Shown here one piece after another: positions 24,234 to 35,093 of a stretch of 64,000 nt of DNA. A program made the translations under genes and the position numbers. Below the pieces are notes generated by a model, which was not told the origin of the DNA, did not search any database, and was given only the letters and a program-made list of their open reading frames with translations. This DNA comes from Rhizophagus clarus (taxonomy: Eukaryota; Glomeromycota; Glomeromycetes; Glomerales; Glomeraceae). The DNA lies in assembly GCA_015698045.1 (NCBI GenBank), contig BLAL01000025.1, forward strand, positions 372,001-436,000, written 5' to 3'. Within the stretch, counting starts at the first letter, position 1. Each line of letters begins with the position of its first letter.

Positions 24234-25974
24234 TTAATTTATATAATGATTGGATAAAGAATTCAAAGGATTCCTTGTTCTATGTTCAGTAGCATTTCCA
24301 TCGTCAGGGGGACCTTCTTCTCCTTGCATCATGGCAGTAACTTCCATAACTCTAGATTGTCTAACTTGGGCACCAGAACTACTCGCTCCACCTCCATTTG
24401 TAGTTGTATTAATAATACCAACGCCATTACCATTATTACCATTCGAAATATCACTAGTATTGTTGGATGATGATCCAACAACAGAATTATTATAACTTGA
24501 AGAACTAGTGTTTTCTTCTTCAGACAATTCTTCTTCGGATGGCAGTTTTTCTTTTGTCTCCAACACTTTAGTATTATAACTTTGACAGTACGGACATTTG
24601 TGATATAAAAAATGATATTTTACAGTGCTACGTTTTTCACAATCATTACATAATATATGTGCGAAAAAATTGTCATATTCCGGCGGCATTTTTTGTTGGG
24701 CAACGATTGCATCAATCCTTCGGAAATAAGGATCCATATTTCCGATAGATTTCCAACATGTTGGACATTGATATGCTGTTGTAACATATTCATTGTAGCA
24801 ATTGCTATGCATACTATGCCCGCAAGGCTTTAAATAAAAGAAGATTTTATCAATATTACCGTAAAAAGTATGTATAATGACCTCTTCATAGAACGTACCA
24901 TAAAAATAGCTTGAGATATTGAGGTAAATAAATATTCACCGCAAATGACACAGTCACGCTCCAAATTTTTCTCAATGCATCGATGGGAATCCTTTAAATT
25001 AATTTGTAAGCAACAATCACAAACGTCACAATGAAAGTAATCAATTCCTAAGCCTCGTCCAACACGACAAATTTTGCAAGAATCACAATGATATATATGT
25101 TTATTTGGTTGGTCATCCCAGAATTTACATTTGTCACAATAATATTTAGCTAATTCGCGCTCGCATTTGTTGCAAGATTTATTGACAGGTTGAATAGTTT
25201 GACAGTACATACACATCATATTTTTGGTTGCATGCCTAAAAGAATTAAAAAATGATTAAAAAATACTTTTAGTCAGTAGTGTAGCAGCTAATGACAAACC
25301 TGTCAATTTGATGATCAGAAGCATCATCATGACAAAATCTACAAGTAAACCATCGGTTACAACAATTCGATTGCAATTTTGCTCCTCGACGATAGTGCTT
25401 GCATCCTAATGTTTGAGAATTTTCATTCTACAATTTTGAAATAGGTCGAATAAATATTTTTAGGTCAAATCAAACTAAATTTTCAATTAAATATATATTC
25501 TCACATAAGTCGGTTTGAGATCTTCTTCAGTTGGCTCACTATTATTGCTGGTGCTTGGGGATGGTTTCTTTTCAAACTGCCTCCATTTGGAAGTCATTAA
25601 ATTCTGTCAAGATGAGTAAAATATAATTTACTCATCAGTTAATTTAAAGGTTTTTTTAAAACTAATTTTATCGCTTACTTGAATTATATGAGCTTTCTCC
25701 TCTGGTTTAATGGATGTATCATTTTGGATTCCGAGAATTAATTTCCTAAGATCGTTTTGAAATTGTAGATCAACTTGAGGCGATTGGTTTGAATGTTGTC
25801 CACTCGTTATGAACTCGGCATCTTCGTTTTCGTTTTCTTCTTCAGCCTCAAAATTTATCCACTCTTCATTATCAAACATTGTACGGAAGCTGTTATCTGT
25901 CAAAAAATTAAAATGTTAACAATCAGTCGGATAAACAAGATTGGAAATTTTGATCATATAAACAAACCAGCCAT
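24234..25974 (-). CDS. RCHY1: CHY/CTCHY/RING zinc-finger E3 ubiquitin ligase (RCHY1/Pirh2-like)
   Basis: The first coding exon is 7 nt (ATGGCTG, 25974-25968) spliced to DNSFRTMFDNEEW. The acidic N-terminal region is followed by a CHY zinc finger (LGCKHYRRGAKLQSNCCNRW, FTCRFCHDDASDHQID). Next comes a CTCHY finger: KYYCDKCKFWDDQPNKHIYH, CKICRVGRGLGIDYFHCDVC. A RING-H2 domain (CVICGEYLFTS, PCGHSMHSNCYNEY, YQCPTCWKS) and a zinc ribbon (ILCNDCEKRSTVKYHFLYHK, CPYCQSYNT) complete the Pirh2 domain order. The C-terminal ~90 residues are Ser/Asn/Gly-rich and low in complexity. All zinc ligands I can trace are present. Family members act as RING E3 ligases; substrates cannot be inferred. Confidence 0.9.
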
Positions 25975-26418
25975 TTTAACGTTAAAAAGTCTTATAAAGG
26001 TGACAAATACTGTATTACTTATGTCGATCAAAATTATCACTAGGATGTTATGCCATTTCGTTCACATTAATTATATTAGGTAACTTTAAAAAATACATTT
26101 TCATCGAGATAATAAAATAACATTTATAACCTTTTTTTTTTTTTAAAAAAAAAAAAAATAAAAAAAAAATAAACAATTATAAAAACATATAATATTTAGA
26201 GGAAATAATACTGAAATTAATAATGAATATAATGTATGAAATAAAATAAATAAAGATAATTTGTATCTAGACCAAAATAATGATAATGGTAAAATAAAAA
26301 AAAAATCTAGTCTAGTTCTTATTTTGTTTTTCAACTTTTTATAGCCTTTTTTATTTTTAGATAAAATAAATACTCCAAAGTTTCATTCATATTTAAAAAT
26401 TATAAAAAAACCTAAAAA
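25975..26418. other. Intergenic spacer, poly-T/poly-A rich
   Basis: Lies between the RCHY1-like gene start and the 3' end of the ADF-H/PH gene. It has a T12-A12 inverted homopolymer stretch near 26130-26160. The small ORFs are low in complexity and not supported. Confidence 0.4.
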
Positions 26419-28204
26419 TTATTTTGTGCTAACGTATCTGCCTATGGCAGCGACAAACGATTCTTTATCCTTTTTATCATCCGAAAAGAAATAGTAAGGT
26501 TCCGATGATCGGAAATCCACTTTAAAGGAATTAAGTATCAATACTTCGGATTGCGCATCTGTCACACCAGTTACTTGTCCATCAAGTTCAAGTTTAGAAA
26601 TAGGAAGTTTATCGGTTTCATCCCGGAAAAGATATAGAGTCTTTCCACGGAGTTCAAAGAACCGGCGTTTCCAAAACTGTTTGTTTACAGGGATGTTTAA
26701 TAAAAATACGGTGTTAAATGTATAATATAATATAATTACTACAAAATAATATGACAAAAAGTACGTACGTAAACTCCACCACCTTGAACTGTAATATAAC
26801 CGCTTAATGTAACCTATAAACAAAATAAATATTCATCAATTTGCAAGAAAAAAAATTTTTAAAATAAATTAAATAACTACCTTTCCACTCTTTTCTAATT
26901 CTGCAAACTTAGATCTAAGTTCTTCAGTACGTTTTCGTTCTGCTTCTTCACGAGCTTTACGATCATTTTCCGCTTTAATCTTGGCCTCAGCAGCGGCTTT
27001 TTCTCTTCGCTCTTGTTCAAGAGCTTCATTCTTCTTTTTCTCGGCCTCTTCAAGTGCTCTTCTTTGAGCGGCCTCTCTCGCAACTTGTTCGGCTTTTCGT
27101 CTATCTGCAGCATCGCGTTCACCCTTTTCGCGTGACTGTCTTTCAGCTTCTTCCTGTGCGCGTCTCTCGGATTCTTGTTTATTAGCAGCTTCACCCAATT
27201 CCGCCTCTTGATTAAGAGATTTTGGAGAACTTGGTGATTGCGCGGTCGGACTGGGTGTACTATTGAGACGTTTTTGTGTAGAAGGGGAATCAGCCGGGTC
27301 ACCGAGTTTCAATCGATTACGAACATTTGTTTCCGTAAGATCATTGGGGGTGGAGGCGTTAATTTGAATTTGGTGAGCCTGCTTGTCAACGAATGAAATT
27401 CACATACACATAAATTTTAAGATACCGTGTAGTTTGTAGAATTAAGAAGTTACTTTTTCAATCGTACTACCTTAAATAAGGCACCAACGGCTCTGCCGTG
27501 GACCAAAGCGCGGGCTATATTAAATTAAACGAAAAAAAATCAGAACTTGTTGATATATTAGATAAAAACTTGATCAATATATTAAACACATTATTCCGTA
27601 TAAGCACCTCTTCGTACACCACTATCAATTGGATATTAAAATTAGTAAGAAAAAATGATCTTTTACAAATAAACATCCAAATCTTTTTTTTTTTTTTTTT
27701 AATTAAAACGAACCTGACTTGTTCGCTCACATAGGTTAACAAGACGAATCTATTTTCGATTCTCAAAAACCCATAAAGAACTTCTTCCTTGAGATTATTG
27801 CGAAGCTCATCGAGACCGCCGGATCCCTTAGAATATAAAGAAATCTTGTCTCTTGTATCATGATAACCGAGAATAAGCCTATTATAATAATTTTGTTTTA
27901 TAAAATTGGATCATTATTTGTTTCTTAACAAGCAAATTGTTCCAAAATTATGTTATTTGTTTGTTATATGCTAGCATTATGTAAAAGATGCCTCAACAAG
28001 TTTGGTAAATTCTATTTACACAGTTCAATCTTCATTCAAAGATAAATCCGAAAGCCATAAATATCTAATCTTTTAAGCAGTATCTAAAATCCCAAGGAAG
28101 TATAAGAGTAATAAAGGTTTAGGTTCTTACCAGTTAGTTTCCTGACCACTAACGATCTCATCATATGCTTCTGAAATGGCCAAGTCACTTAAATCGCAGG
28201 ACAT
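26419..28204 (-). CDS. ADF-H domain, coiled coil and PH domain protein (coactosin/drebrin-like)
   Basis: The N-terminal actin-depolymerising-factor homology domain of the coactosin/drebrin type reads MSCDLSDLAISEAYDEIV, TNWLILGYHDTRDKISLYS, VLYGFLRIENRFVLLTYVS, then EQVSGVRRARALVHGRAVGA, LFKAHQIQINAS. The segment linking YVSEQV to ARALVHG needs a 14-nt microexon (27621-27608) flanked by ATAG and GTGCTT. A Pro/Ser linker follows, then about 100 residues of very charged coiled coil (RRAQEEAERQSREK, AAEAKIKAENDRKAREEAER). Last comes a PH domain: VTLSGYITVQGGG, FWKRRFFELRGKTLYLFRD, FKVDFRSSEPYYFFSDDKKD, with the conserved core W replaced or absent at its end (FVAAIGRYVSTK). It is probably a cortical actin/membrane linker; that role is inference from domains. 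Confidence 0.82.
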
Positions 28205-28749
28205 TTTTGTGTTAAATATGATAAATCAAATAAAATAAAAACTAAAACAATGGAGGTTTTAACAAATAAATAGTAAAAAAATATAATATTTAAAGGAGTG
28301 AAAAGGTTTGCCTGACAAGAAAATGTATGGAAAAAAAAAATAAAAAAAACCAAATGTGCAAAGTAGAATAATTGGGTCACCTTACGTGTTAACGTTACAT
28401 GAAAATAGTATACGCTTGTAAATTTATATAAATTTTGTGATTGTGCACAAAAAAATACTTTTATCAAATTTACACAACATCATATCAATTCAAAACGCAA
28501 CGTTCACAATAATGCAGCAAGTTCCTTGATTCTCGCTTGATCTACAAAAAAAAATGTGTTTGCTGCGGTGATCTTAACTTATTAACTAAAATACTAACGT
28601 ATGCATTGAAAATTGCCCATCAAGTTAAATTTATAATTGGGTTGTAATTAGTAAAAGGAAATCGAAATTTATTACTAAATCGACAATTGTAGTTTAACAT
28701 TGCAAAAAATAAATAAATAAATAAATAAATAAATATCTAATATCAGAAT
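28205..28749. other. Intergenic spacer with (AAAT)n
   Basis: Holds a (AAAT)n microsatellite at about 28707-28735. A short minus-strand segment near 28495-28540 (TTTTGTAG then codons for ARIKELAALL and stop) looks exon-like but could not be joined in frame to a neighbour. Otherwise AT-rich. Confidence 0.4.
28707..28735. repeat. (AAAT)n microsatellite
   Basis: About seven tandem copies of AAAT/AAATAAAT. Confidence 0.85.
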
Positions 28750-29541
28750 TTAAATTCTAACAATTTGAAATTGTTGAAACCGCAAAATGCGTTCTTCTAC
28801 TTCCCGCATTTTATCTTCGTACATTTGATCATGTTCAGCTTCGATACGTTCTTCCTCTTCCGTTCGTTGCCTAGCTTCGCTTAGTTCTCGCAATCTATGT
28901 TTTTTACGACGTCTCTTAAGATAATTTTTTTTAGATTTTGTTGAAAATACAGGAATAGTGCGTGATTGTTGTTCCCAGGAATTTTTATTATTATAAGACA
29001 ATTCCTTTGAATTTTGATTGGAATCAGAATATTTATTAACAGAATAGGAGGAAGAAGAATGAATGTTAGAATGTTCAAGTGAATTCAATGATGGCTTCTT
29101 CGAGAGGGAAGATGAATCATTTTCTAGGGTAAAAGTATTCGCATAATTACGAGTGATAAGGTCAATACGCTTCTCTCTATCCCATATATGTTGCCCAGTT
29201 TCAACATCTTTAAAATAACGAATGCGATGGAACTATTATGAATTTAAAAGAGTAAATTTACACTTTTCACCGAAAGCATTATTAACATATTAATAAAAAA
29301 TACCGGTATCTCCTCAGATTCAAATTCTTCTCTAGTTGCTTCCATGATGCCCAAAAACCTCTTTTTTTATTTCATAAAGGATATGTTTGCCAGCCATACA
29401 ATGATAAAAAAAATTCCACTCTTAGAAAACACCTACGTCCTCATAGCCAATTACAAAGTTAGCCCCGGAGATACAATCCTGATCCCAAATTAATCTCTCA
29501 TAAATTTTATGAGCGGGCTTTAACCGTTGAACCTTCGCCAT
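28750..29541 (-). CDS. MJ1316 (RNA cyclic-group end recognition, ex-DUF504) domain protein
   Basis: Exon 1 from 29541 encodes MAKVQRLKPAHKIYERLIWD, then DCISGANFVIGYEDV. A short middle exon (about 29347-29305) gives FLGIMEATREEFESEEIP. The third exon begins FHRIRYFKDVETGQHIWDRE. The pattern W(D)...IGYEDR-like...IP-HRI-YF----G--(I/V)WDR is that of the MJ1316 domain, thought to recognise RNA cyclic phosphate ends or related termini. The rest is Ser/Asn-rich, then a basic segment (KKNYLKRRRKKHRLREL) and an acidic/basic coiled coil to the stop at 28750. The final C-terminal exon may differ, as an exon-like piece lies downstream. The molecular role in fungi is unknown to me. Confidence 0.72.
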
Positions 29542-30771
29542 GTTAAAAAATCGAGATAAACTGCGTTCCAGGATATCAGCGGGAAGCTTATTATTCCTTA
29601 TATATTTTTAACCGCAGCAAACTACTATGACTCTACTATGTAGTACAGTTAGGGGAGGGCCAGAATTTACGGGGAGGGAGGAAATCTTGTCTATAAATAG
29701 TAACTATTAAATCACAAGGGGAGGAGGGAGTTAGACTTTATATTTACATCTAAACATGTGATTTCTGGCACTTTTAATCATTACCAGCATTTATTTTTAT
29801 TTTTATTTTTATTTTTATTTTTATTGAAATAAAAGAATCTATAATTAAAAGTAAAATGATTAAGATAAATTCAATACATTCTCTTAGTTAAAAATAAATG
29901 AAAGTGACTTGACTCTGCAAGATACAAAATATCACCTCCATCATAAGGTCTCATCTTCTTAAGTACCAATCCTTTCTAATAATACCACTAGATAAAAGTA
30001 AGTTGTATAATCAACTCATATGATCAATATAATAATTGAGAATATCTATAAAAAAACAAACATGTTGCAACAATCCTTTATGAGATGTCTCACTATTAGT
30101 TAAATTAATACAATGATAATAAGAAAAAGGATCAACCTCCATAAGATTTTTTTTTAAGATGAGAAGTAATTCCAAAATTGTTTTTGTCAACTTGATATTA
30201 AGGATTTTATATAGAATATTTAGTAAAAATAATATTAAGATCAAAAATTTGATATAAAATATACTTCTCAGCATAATTAATTTAATTACACCATTATACC
30301 AAATGTAATAGACCATAATAATTATAGTTTCAAATTTTAAAAATGCCAATATGCCATAATTAAATTAACTTGTCAAATTAATTATGGCATTTCCAGATTA
30401 TGATTTCAGCTCAAAATCGGTTAATTTTGATAGTTGATGGTTGTGATAGTTGAAATTAATATTACATGTGACTTATCGATCTGATTTATGATTGATAATC
30501 TAAATTTTTTTATTAAAAAAAATGGTTTACAAAGCCATTAGTCTTTTTCTTTTTTGTTAAATGGTTTCTTTTAAACTATTAAATTTTTATTTTTCTTCTT
30601 TAATCAGTTTTAAAACTGATATTATTATTATTTTTTTTAAAAAAAATAACTTTAAAAATGGTTTCTAAATTGTTATTTATTTTATTTTATTTTATTTTAA
30701 AATAAAATAACTTTTTTTTTCGTCTAAATGATCTTATTATACCATTAAATTTTTTATTTTGTTTTTTATAG
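29542..30771. other. Boundary between gene-rich block and repeat-rich compartment
   Basis: No supported gene. It contains G-rich stretches on the plus strand (GGGGAGG, GGGGAGGAGGGAG at 29650-29740). A (TTTTTA)n microsatellite lies at 29791-29825, and a palindrome ATGCCATAATTAA / TTAATTATGGCAT at about 30351-30390. Several short inverted motifs (GGTTT..AAACC, CAGTTTTAAAACTG) occur at 30520-30620. The ORF at 30011-30349 is composition-driven and unsupported. Confidence 0.5.
29791..29825. repeat. (TTTTTA)n microsatellite
   Basis: Tandem hexamers of TTATTT/TTTTTA type, about six copies. Confidence 0.85.
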
Positions 30772-31490
30772 ATACGGCTCCTGGACTTGAAATTCGTGAA
30801 ATAGTAAGTTATAGAGGAAGGTGTTGTATTTAATAATTTTTTTAATATAAGAATATTAACTAATATTCTGTTCTTTTCTTTTTTGTAAAAATAAATCTTT
30901 TGGCATATAGCTCCTTGAGATAATGTGAGAAAAGGAGGGGTTTTCAATATAAGAACTACGAGAACGTTAACTAACATTTTTTTCTTTTCTTTTTTTGTAA
31001 GGACGAACTGGCAAATGTACTAATGATTCTACTATTTTTTTTAGATTGCTAGACTTCTTAGATAAATCCAGACTTGAAATATATGCAAGTAAATTAATAG
31101 GAAGTGGGTGAGAGTTTCTTTAATATATAGAAAAAATGTACTAATGTTTCTTCTATTTCTTTTTTTTTCATTAGGTTGCCAGACTCTTTAGATAAACCCA
31201 GACTTGGAATATATGCAAGTAAATTAACAGGAAGTGGGGTGGAAGTTTTTTTAATATATAGAAGAAACAAACTAACATTTTTTTTATTTCTTTTTTTTTA
31301 TTAGATTGTCAGACTCTTTAGATGAACCCAGACTTGAAATGTATGCAAGTAAGTTAATGGGAAATGAGTAGAAGTTTTTTTAATATGTAAAAAAAATGTA
31401 CTAATGTTTCTTCTATTTCTTTTTTTTTCATTAGGTTGCCAGGCTCTTTAACGAACCCAGACTTGAAATATATGTAAGTTTAGTGTAAGT
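30772..31490 (+). repeat. Plus-strand tandem array of exon-like cassettes and intron-like spacers (array 1)
   Basis: Four units begin near 31044, 31174, 31305 and 31434. Each has an acceptor-like TTTTTTTT(C)ATTAG, a 40-44 nt cassette (consensus TTGCCAGACTCTTTAGATAA, then ACCCAGACTTGAAATATATG), and a donor-like CAA/GTAA(A/G)TT. The spacers (about 86 nt) carry (T)ACTAA(C/T)(A/G)TTT followed by a long pyrimidine tract, i.e. a textbook branch point plus 3' splice context. Two or three looser cassettes precede them (30772-30803, bounded by TTTATAG and GTAAGT; 30911-30924). The 44-nt length is not a multiple of three, so serial splicing would not keep one frame. No start codon or full ORF is identified. 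Confidence 0.6.
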
Positions 31491-31542
31491 GAGAGGGAAA
31501 GGTTTAAGATCTTTATTATTTTATTACAATAAAATAAACATA

Positions 31543-31698
31543 TGGGATCTTTGCAATAGAAAGATACGAAACTCAAAAAAAATAAAAATTTAATTAATAT
31601 TAAATTTACACTTATTTTAGTATAAAAAATATAATTAGCATATAAAATAAATTTAAAAATTTTTTTGAGTTTTGTACCTTTCTATTGCAAAGATTCCA
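31543..31698. mobile_element. MITE with 38-bp inverted repeats and TA duplication
   Basis: The left arm TGGGATCTTTGCAATAGAAA, then G(A/G)TAC(G/A)AAACTCAAAAAAA, is matched by an inverted copy ending TTTCTATTGCAAAGATTCCA. It is flanked by TA on both sides, consistent with a Tc1/mariner-type non-autonomous element of 156 bp. Confidence 0.75.
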
Positions 31699-33039
31699 TA
31701 TTACAATAAAACAATATTACAATATTTCAACTCTTGTAATCTATAATTAATTATGTCAATATAAACTTGATTGTGTCAATACAAATTAATACGTCAGTAA
31801 AAATTGATTACATCAGTATAAATTAATTATATTATATCAATACACAATTTGGCATTGTGCTATAATATTACGGTAATAAAGATTTAATTATACTAAGAAG
31901 TATAATATAAAAGATCTAAAATTAATTTTCAAATAAATAATTATGTAAAAATAAACCTAATTATTTCAAGATAAAACCTTATAAAAAATCAATAAAAATT
32001 AGTGTCACTATCATATAATGTTCAAATATTAATAATGTAAATATCTAATAATAAAACTTGCAAGTTAGTATATTCATAAATAAAAAATTAAATTAAATCT
32101 ATAATTCAAAAATATGTAATTTAACTAAATGTATAATATCAGAACACAACTAGATATAAGATAAATTTTTCAAATGATCATTTAATACATAAGAAACAAT
32201 TTGCATTATTATATAAATAATAATAATATTTTTTAGTGTGTTCTAAAATAAGAAATTCATTGAAGAAAAGTTTGATTTTAAATGATTTTAAATATAAATC
32301 ATCAAATAATATGTGTGAAGAAAATATTGATGAAAAGTAAAAAAATCTGAAAATCCATTTTTAATTAATAGAAATAGATAATAAATAGTATTTCAAATTT
32401 CTATTTAAATTGTAAAATGCTTCAAAGTTAGAAATATCTATTAATAAACAAGTAAAAAAATAAAGTTTAGATTCTATAGGAATATTATTTTATAAAGAAA
32501 TAAAATGTAAGTTTATGGAAATAATTTTTATAAAAATTAGAGAAAGTTTTGAATTAAAATGTGCATTTTTAACTAATTGATTAATAACATTATTTTAATA
32601 GTTATCAGAATGAACTGTAACCTTAATGAGAAATAAAATAAGATTATTTTTTAAATAATAATAAAAAATATAATTTCAAAGATAATTGGAAAAAGAAATA
32701 TTAAAAAATTTCCAAGCAGATAATATATATAGTGGGTATCAAAACAAACACACCAAAATTTTTTAAAGTTATTAATTATTCTTATTAAATCAATTTAAAT
32801 CCAATTAAAATAAAATTTAAAATATAAATAATACATAATATAAACTATTAAAAAACAGAAAATTCAATATAAATTTATTAATTAGTTTTTTAATTACTTA
32901 ATATTAAACTAAAAAAACTTAGTGCTTTTGTTTTGCTACTTTTTAAAATTTTTAAAAAATCAAAATTTTTACAAAATTATATTATGATTTTATAATGAAA
33001 AAATGTAAAATTAATATTAAATATAAAGCTCTGCATGAG
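31699..33039. other. Very AT-rich gene-free stretch
   Basis: No ORF of interest. A weak inverted pair (AGTGGGTATCAAAACAAAC near 32732 and GCTTTTGTTTTGCTACT near 32927, opposite strand) might mark a decayed MITE of about 210 bp. Nothing else is recognisable. Confidence 0.4.
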
Positions 33040-34720
33040 CAGAACCAGCTTATAAGCTGGCTCAAACTTTTTAAGCTGAACCAAGCCAAGCCATAATTAA
33101 ATTGGCTTGGTGGTTTACAAGTCAGCTTGAAAAAGCTTGAATCAGGTATTAGACTTAGCTTACTTAAGCTAGTAATGAGTTTGGCTTGAAAAGCTCAAAC
33201 CAGTTCATGAGCCAGATCAAGCTTAGCAATTTTTTACAATTTATATATAAAAAATATCAGTAGATATAGTTCTGGTATTTTTTTTTGCAAATTTATATAT
33301 AAAAAACACCAGAACTATTTGTTCTAACACTTTTTGCAATTTTATGAATAAAAAACACTAGTACCAATAATTCTGGCATTTTTTTTTTATGATTTTATAA
33401 TATAAAATGTCAAAACCATTTATTCTGACATTTCTTTTTGCAATTTTATGAATAAAAAGTACTAAGACTATTAGTAGAGCTTTGAATTGCAATTTTCAGT
33501 TTTGTTTTCAGTTTCAACCCATAAAATTTTACTGAAAATGTTTTTCAGTTTAAAATTTTTACTGAAAACTATTTCCAGATAGAATTTTTACTGAAAAAGT
33601 TTTTAGTTAAAAAAACATTTACCAAAATGGTTACAGTTTAAAAAAACTAGTTCAGTTCTGGGTTTCAGTTCCAAAAAAACTGAACTGAACCAAACCAAAT
33701 AAAACACTTCAAAATAAAGTGTTTTTGATAAGTAATTTTAACTGAAAATGTTTTCAGTTAAAGTTCTATCTGAAAACATGTTTTAGTAAATATTTTAAAC
33801 TAAAAAACACTTTCAATAAAATCTTATGATCAGATTTGACTAGAACTGAAATGGAACTGAACCAAATCGTTCGAAGCTCTAATTATTAGTTCTGGCATTT
33901 TATGAATAGAAAGGCTGAAATCATTAGTTCTGATATTTTTCTTATGATGTTATGAATAAAAAATGCTAGCATTTTATTGTAATTTTATAATAAGAAACAC
34001 TAGAATCATTTGTTCTGGTGTTTCTTTTTACAATTTTATGAACAAAAAATATTTGGACTATTAATTCCAGCGTTTCTTTTGCAAACTTATGTATAAAAAA
34101 CACCAGAACCATTTATTCTGGTGTTTTTTTTGCAATTTTATGAAAAAGTACCAGAACTATTAGTTCTAGCATTTTTTTTGCAATTTATATAAAAAACATC
34201 AGAACCATTTATTCCAGTATTTTTTTTGCAAACTTATATATAAAAAACATTAGAACTAATAGTTCTGGTGTTTTTTTTGCAATTTTATGAACAAAAAGTG
34301 CTGGAACTATTTGTTCTGACATTTTTTTTTGCAATTTTATGAATAAAAAGTACTGAGACCATTAGTTCTGGCATTTTTCTTGTAAACTTATATATAAAAA
34401 TACTGGAACTATTATTTCTGATATTTTTTGGTGATTTTATATATAAAAAACTTTGAAATTAATAGTTCTGGCTTTTTTTTGCTATTTTATATATAAAAAA
34501 TGCTAAAATGTTTATTATTTATTATAAGTTTTGGCAATTTGATATATAAAAAAATGCTGAAACTATTAGTTCCAATATTTTTTTTTTTATAATTTTACAT
34601 ATAAAAATGCCTAGTTTCAGCTTTTTTTTTTTTGATAAAAAACTTAAGCCAGCTTGAGCTAGCTCAAGTCCAACTTGGCTTAAGCCAGAATTTTTCATGA
34701 CTTAGCTTGGCTTGAATTTT
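33040..34720. repeat. Composite repeat: AGCTTG-rich ends around a hairpin-unit minisatellite
   Basis: The edges (33040-33235 and 34645-34715) are filled with AGCTTGGCTTGAGC-like motifs in both orientations. Between them, 33240-33470 and 33890-34640 are tandem units of about 60-70 bp. Each unit contains a self-complementary core such as AACACCAGAAC..(T/A)TT..GTTCTGGTGTT, followed by TTTTTGCAATTTTATGAATA. Each unit can fold as a hairpin, and roughly 14-16 degenerate units are present. The same unit type occurs in the element at 6521-7002. The array is interrupted by a hAT MITE at 33475-33881. No coding capacity is seen. Confidence 0.75.
33475..33881. mobile_element. Non-autonomous hAT MITE nested in the hairpin array
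   Basis: The ends are TAGAGCTTTGAA and (opposite strand) TAGAGCTTCGAA. The flanks are ACTATTAG (33467-33474) and ATTATTAG (33882-33889), an 8-bp duplication with one mismatch. The interior is dense in ACTGAAAA / TTTTCAGT and CAGTTC / GAACTG motifs in both orientations, probable subterminal binding repeats. It is 407 bp with no ORF. Confidence 0.78.
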
Positions 34721-35093
34721 ATTTTATTTTAAATTTTTATATTTAGTTATATTTTGATTTTGAATGTTATTTATTTTTAAATTCTTTTTTATTTTAATTT
34801 TTAGATTTATTTGATGTTAGATTTTATTTAAAGTCAGTTGTATGTTTGTTTATGTTTCATATTCATGGGTCACATTTAACTATGCTAGAGAGGTTATATA
34901 AAACATATATAATATTTTTAATTAGATATTTTATAATAAATATAATATGACCTTTAAATTAAAAAAAATAAAATAAAAATAAAAATAAAAATATAAAATT
35001 ATTTAATTGATAATTTATATAATGAGAGTATTAATAAAAAATTTTTTTTATTAAGTATTTTTTATTTTACTTATTAAAAAAAATTATTATTTT
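34721..35093. other. AT-rich spacer
   Basis: Nothing recognisable apart from simple A/T-rich sequence. Confidence 0.35.

Noticed and set aside
24250..24495. Plus-strand ORFs antisense to the RING gene tail
   Set aside because: They mirror the low-complexity Ser/Asn/Gly-rich C-terminus of the minus-strand RCHY1-like protein, which has clear zinc-finger evidence.
26895..27302. Alternative-frame ORF in the coiled-coil exon
   Set aside because: Arg/Lys-rich shadow of the Glu/Ala/Arg coiled-coil frame, which continues in phase into both flanking domains.
28495..28540. Exon-like minus-strand segment encoding ARIKELAALL and stop
   Set aside because: It has a good acceptor (TTTTGTAG), but no GT donor in the upstream MJ1316 gene gives the needed phase, so I could not attach it to a gene.
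30011..30349. 112-codon minus-strand ORF rich in I, L, K and Y
   Set aside because: Typical of random AT-rich sequence; hydrophobic stretches come from T-rich codons, and no family or splice context is seen.
32732..32945. Possible Tc1-like MITE (AGTGGGTATCAAAACAAAC and inverted partner)
   Set aside because: Arms align only with gaps and the flanking TA is not informative in such AT-rich DNA; kept only as a remark.
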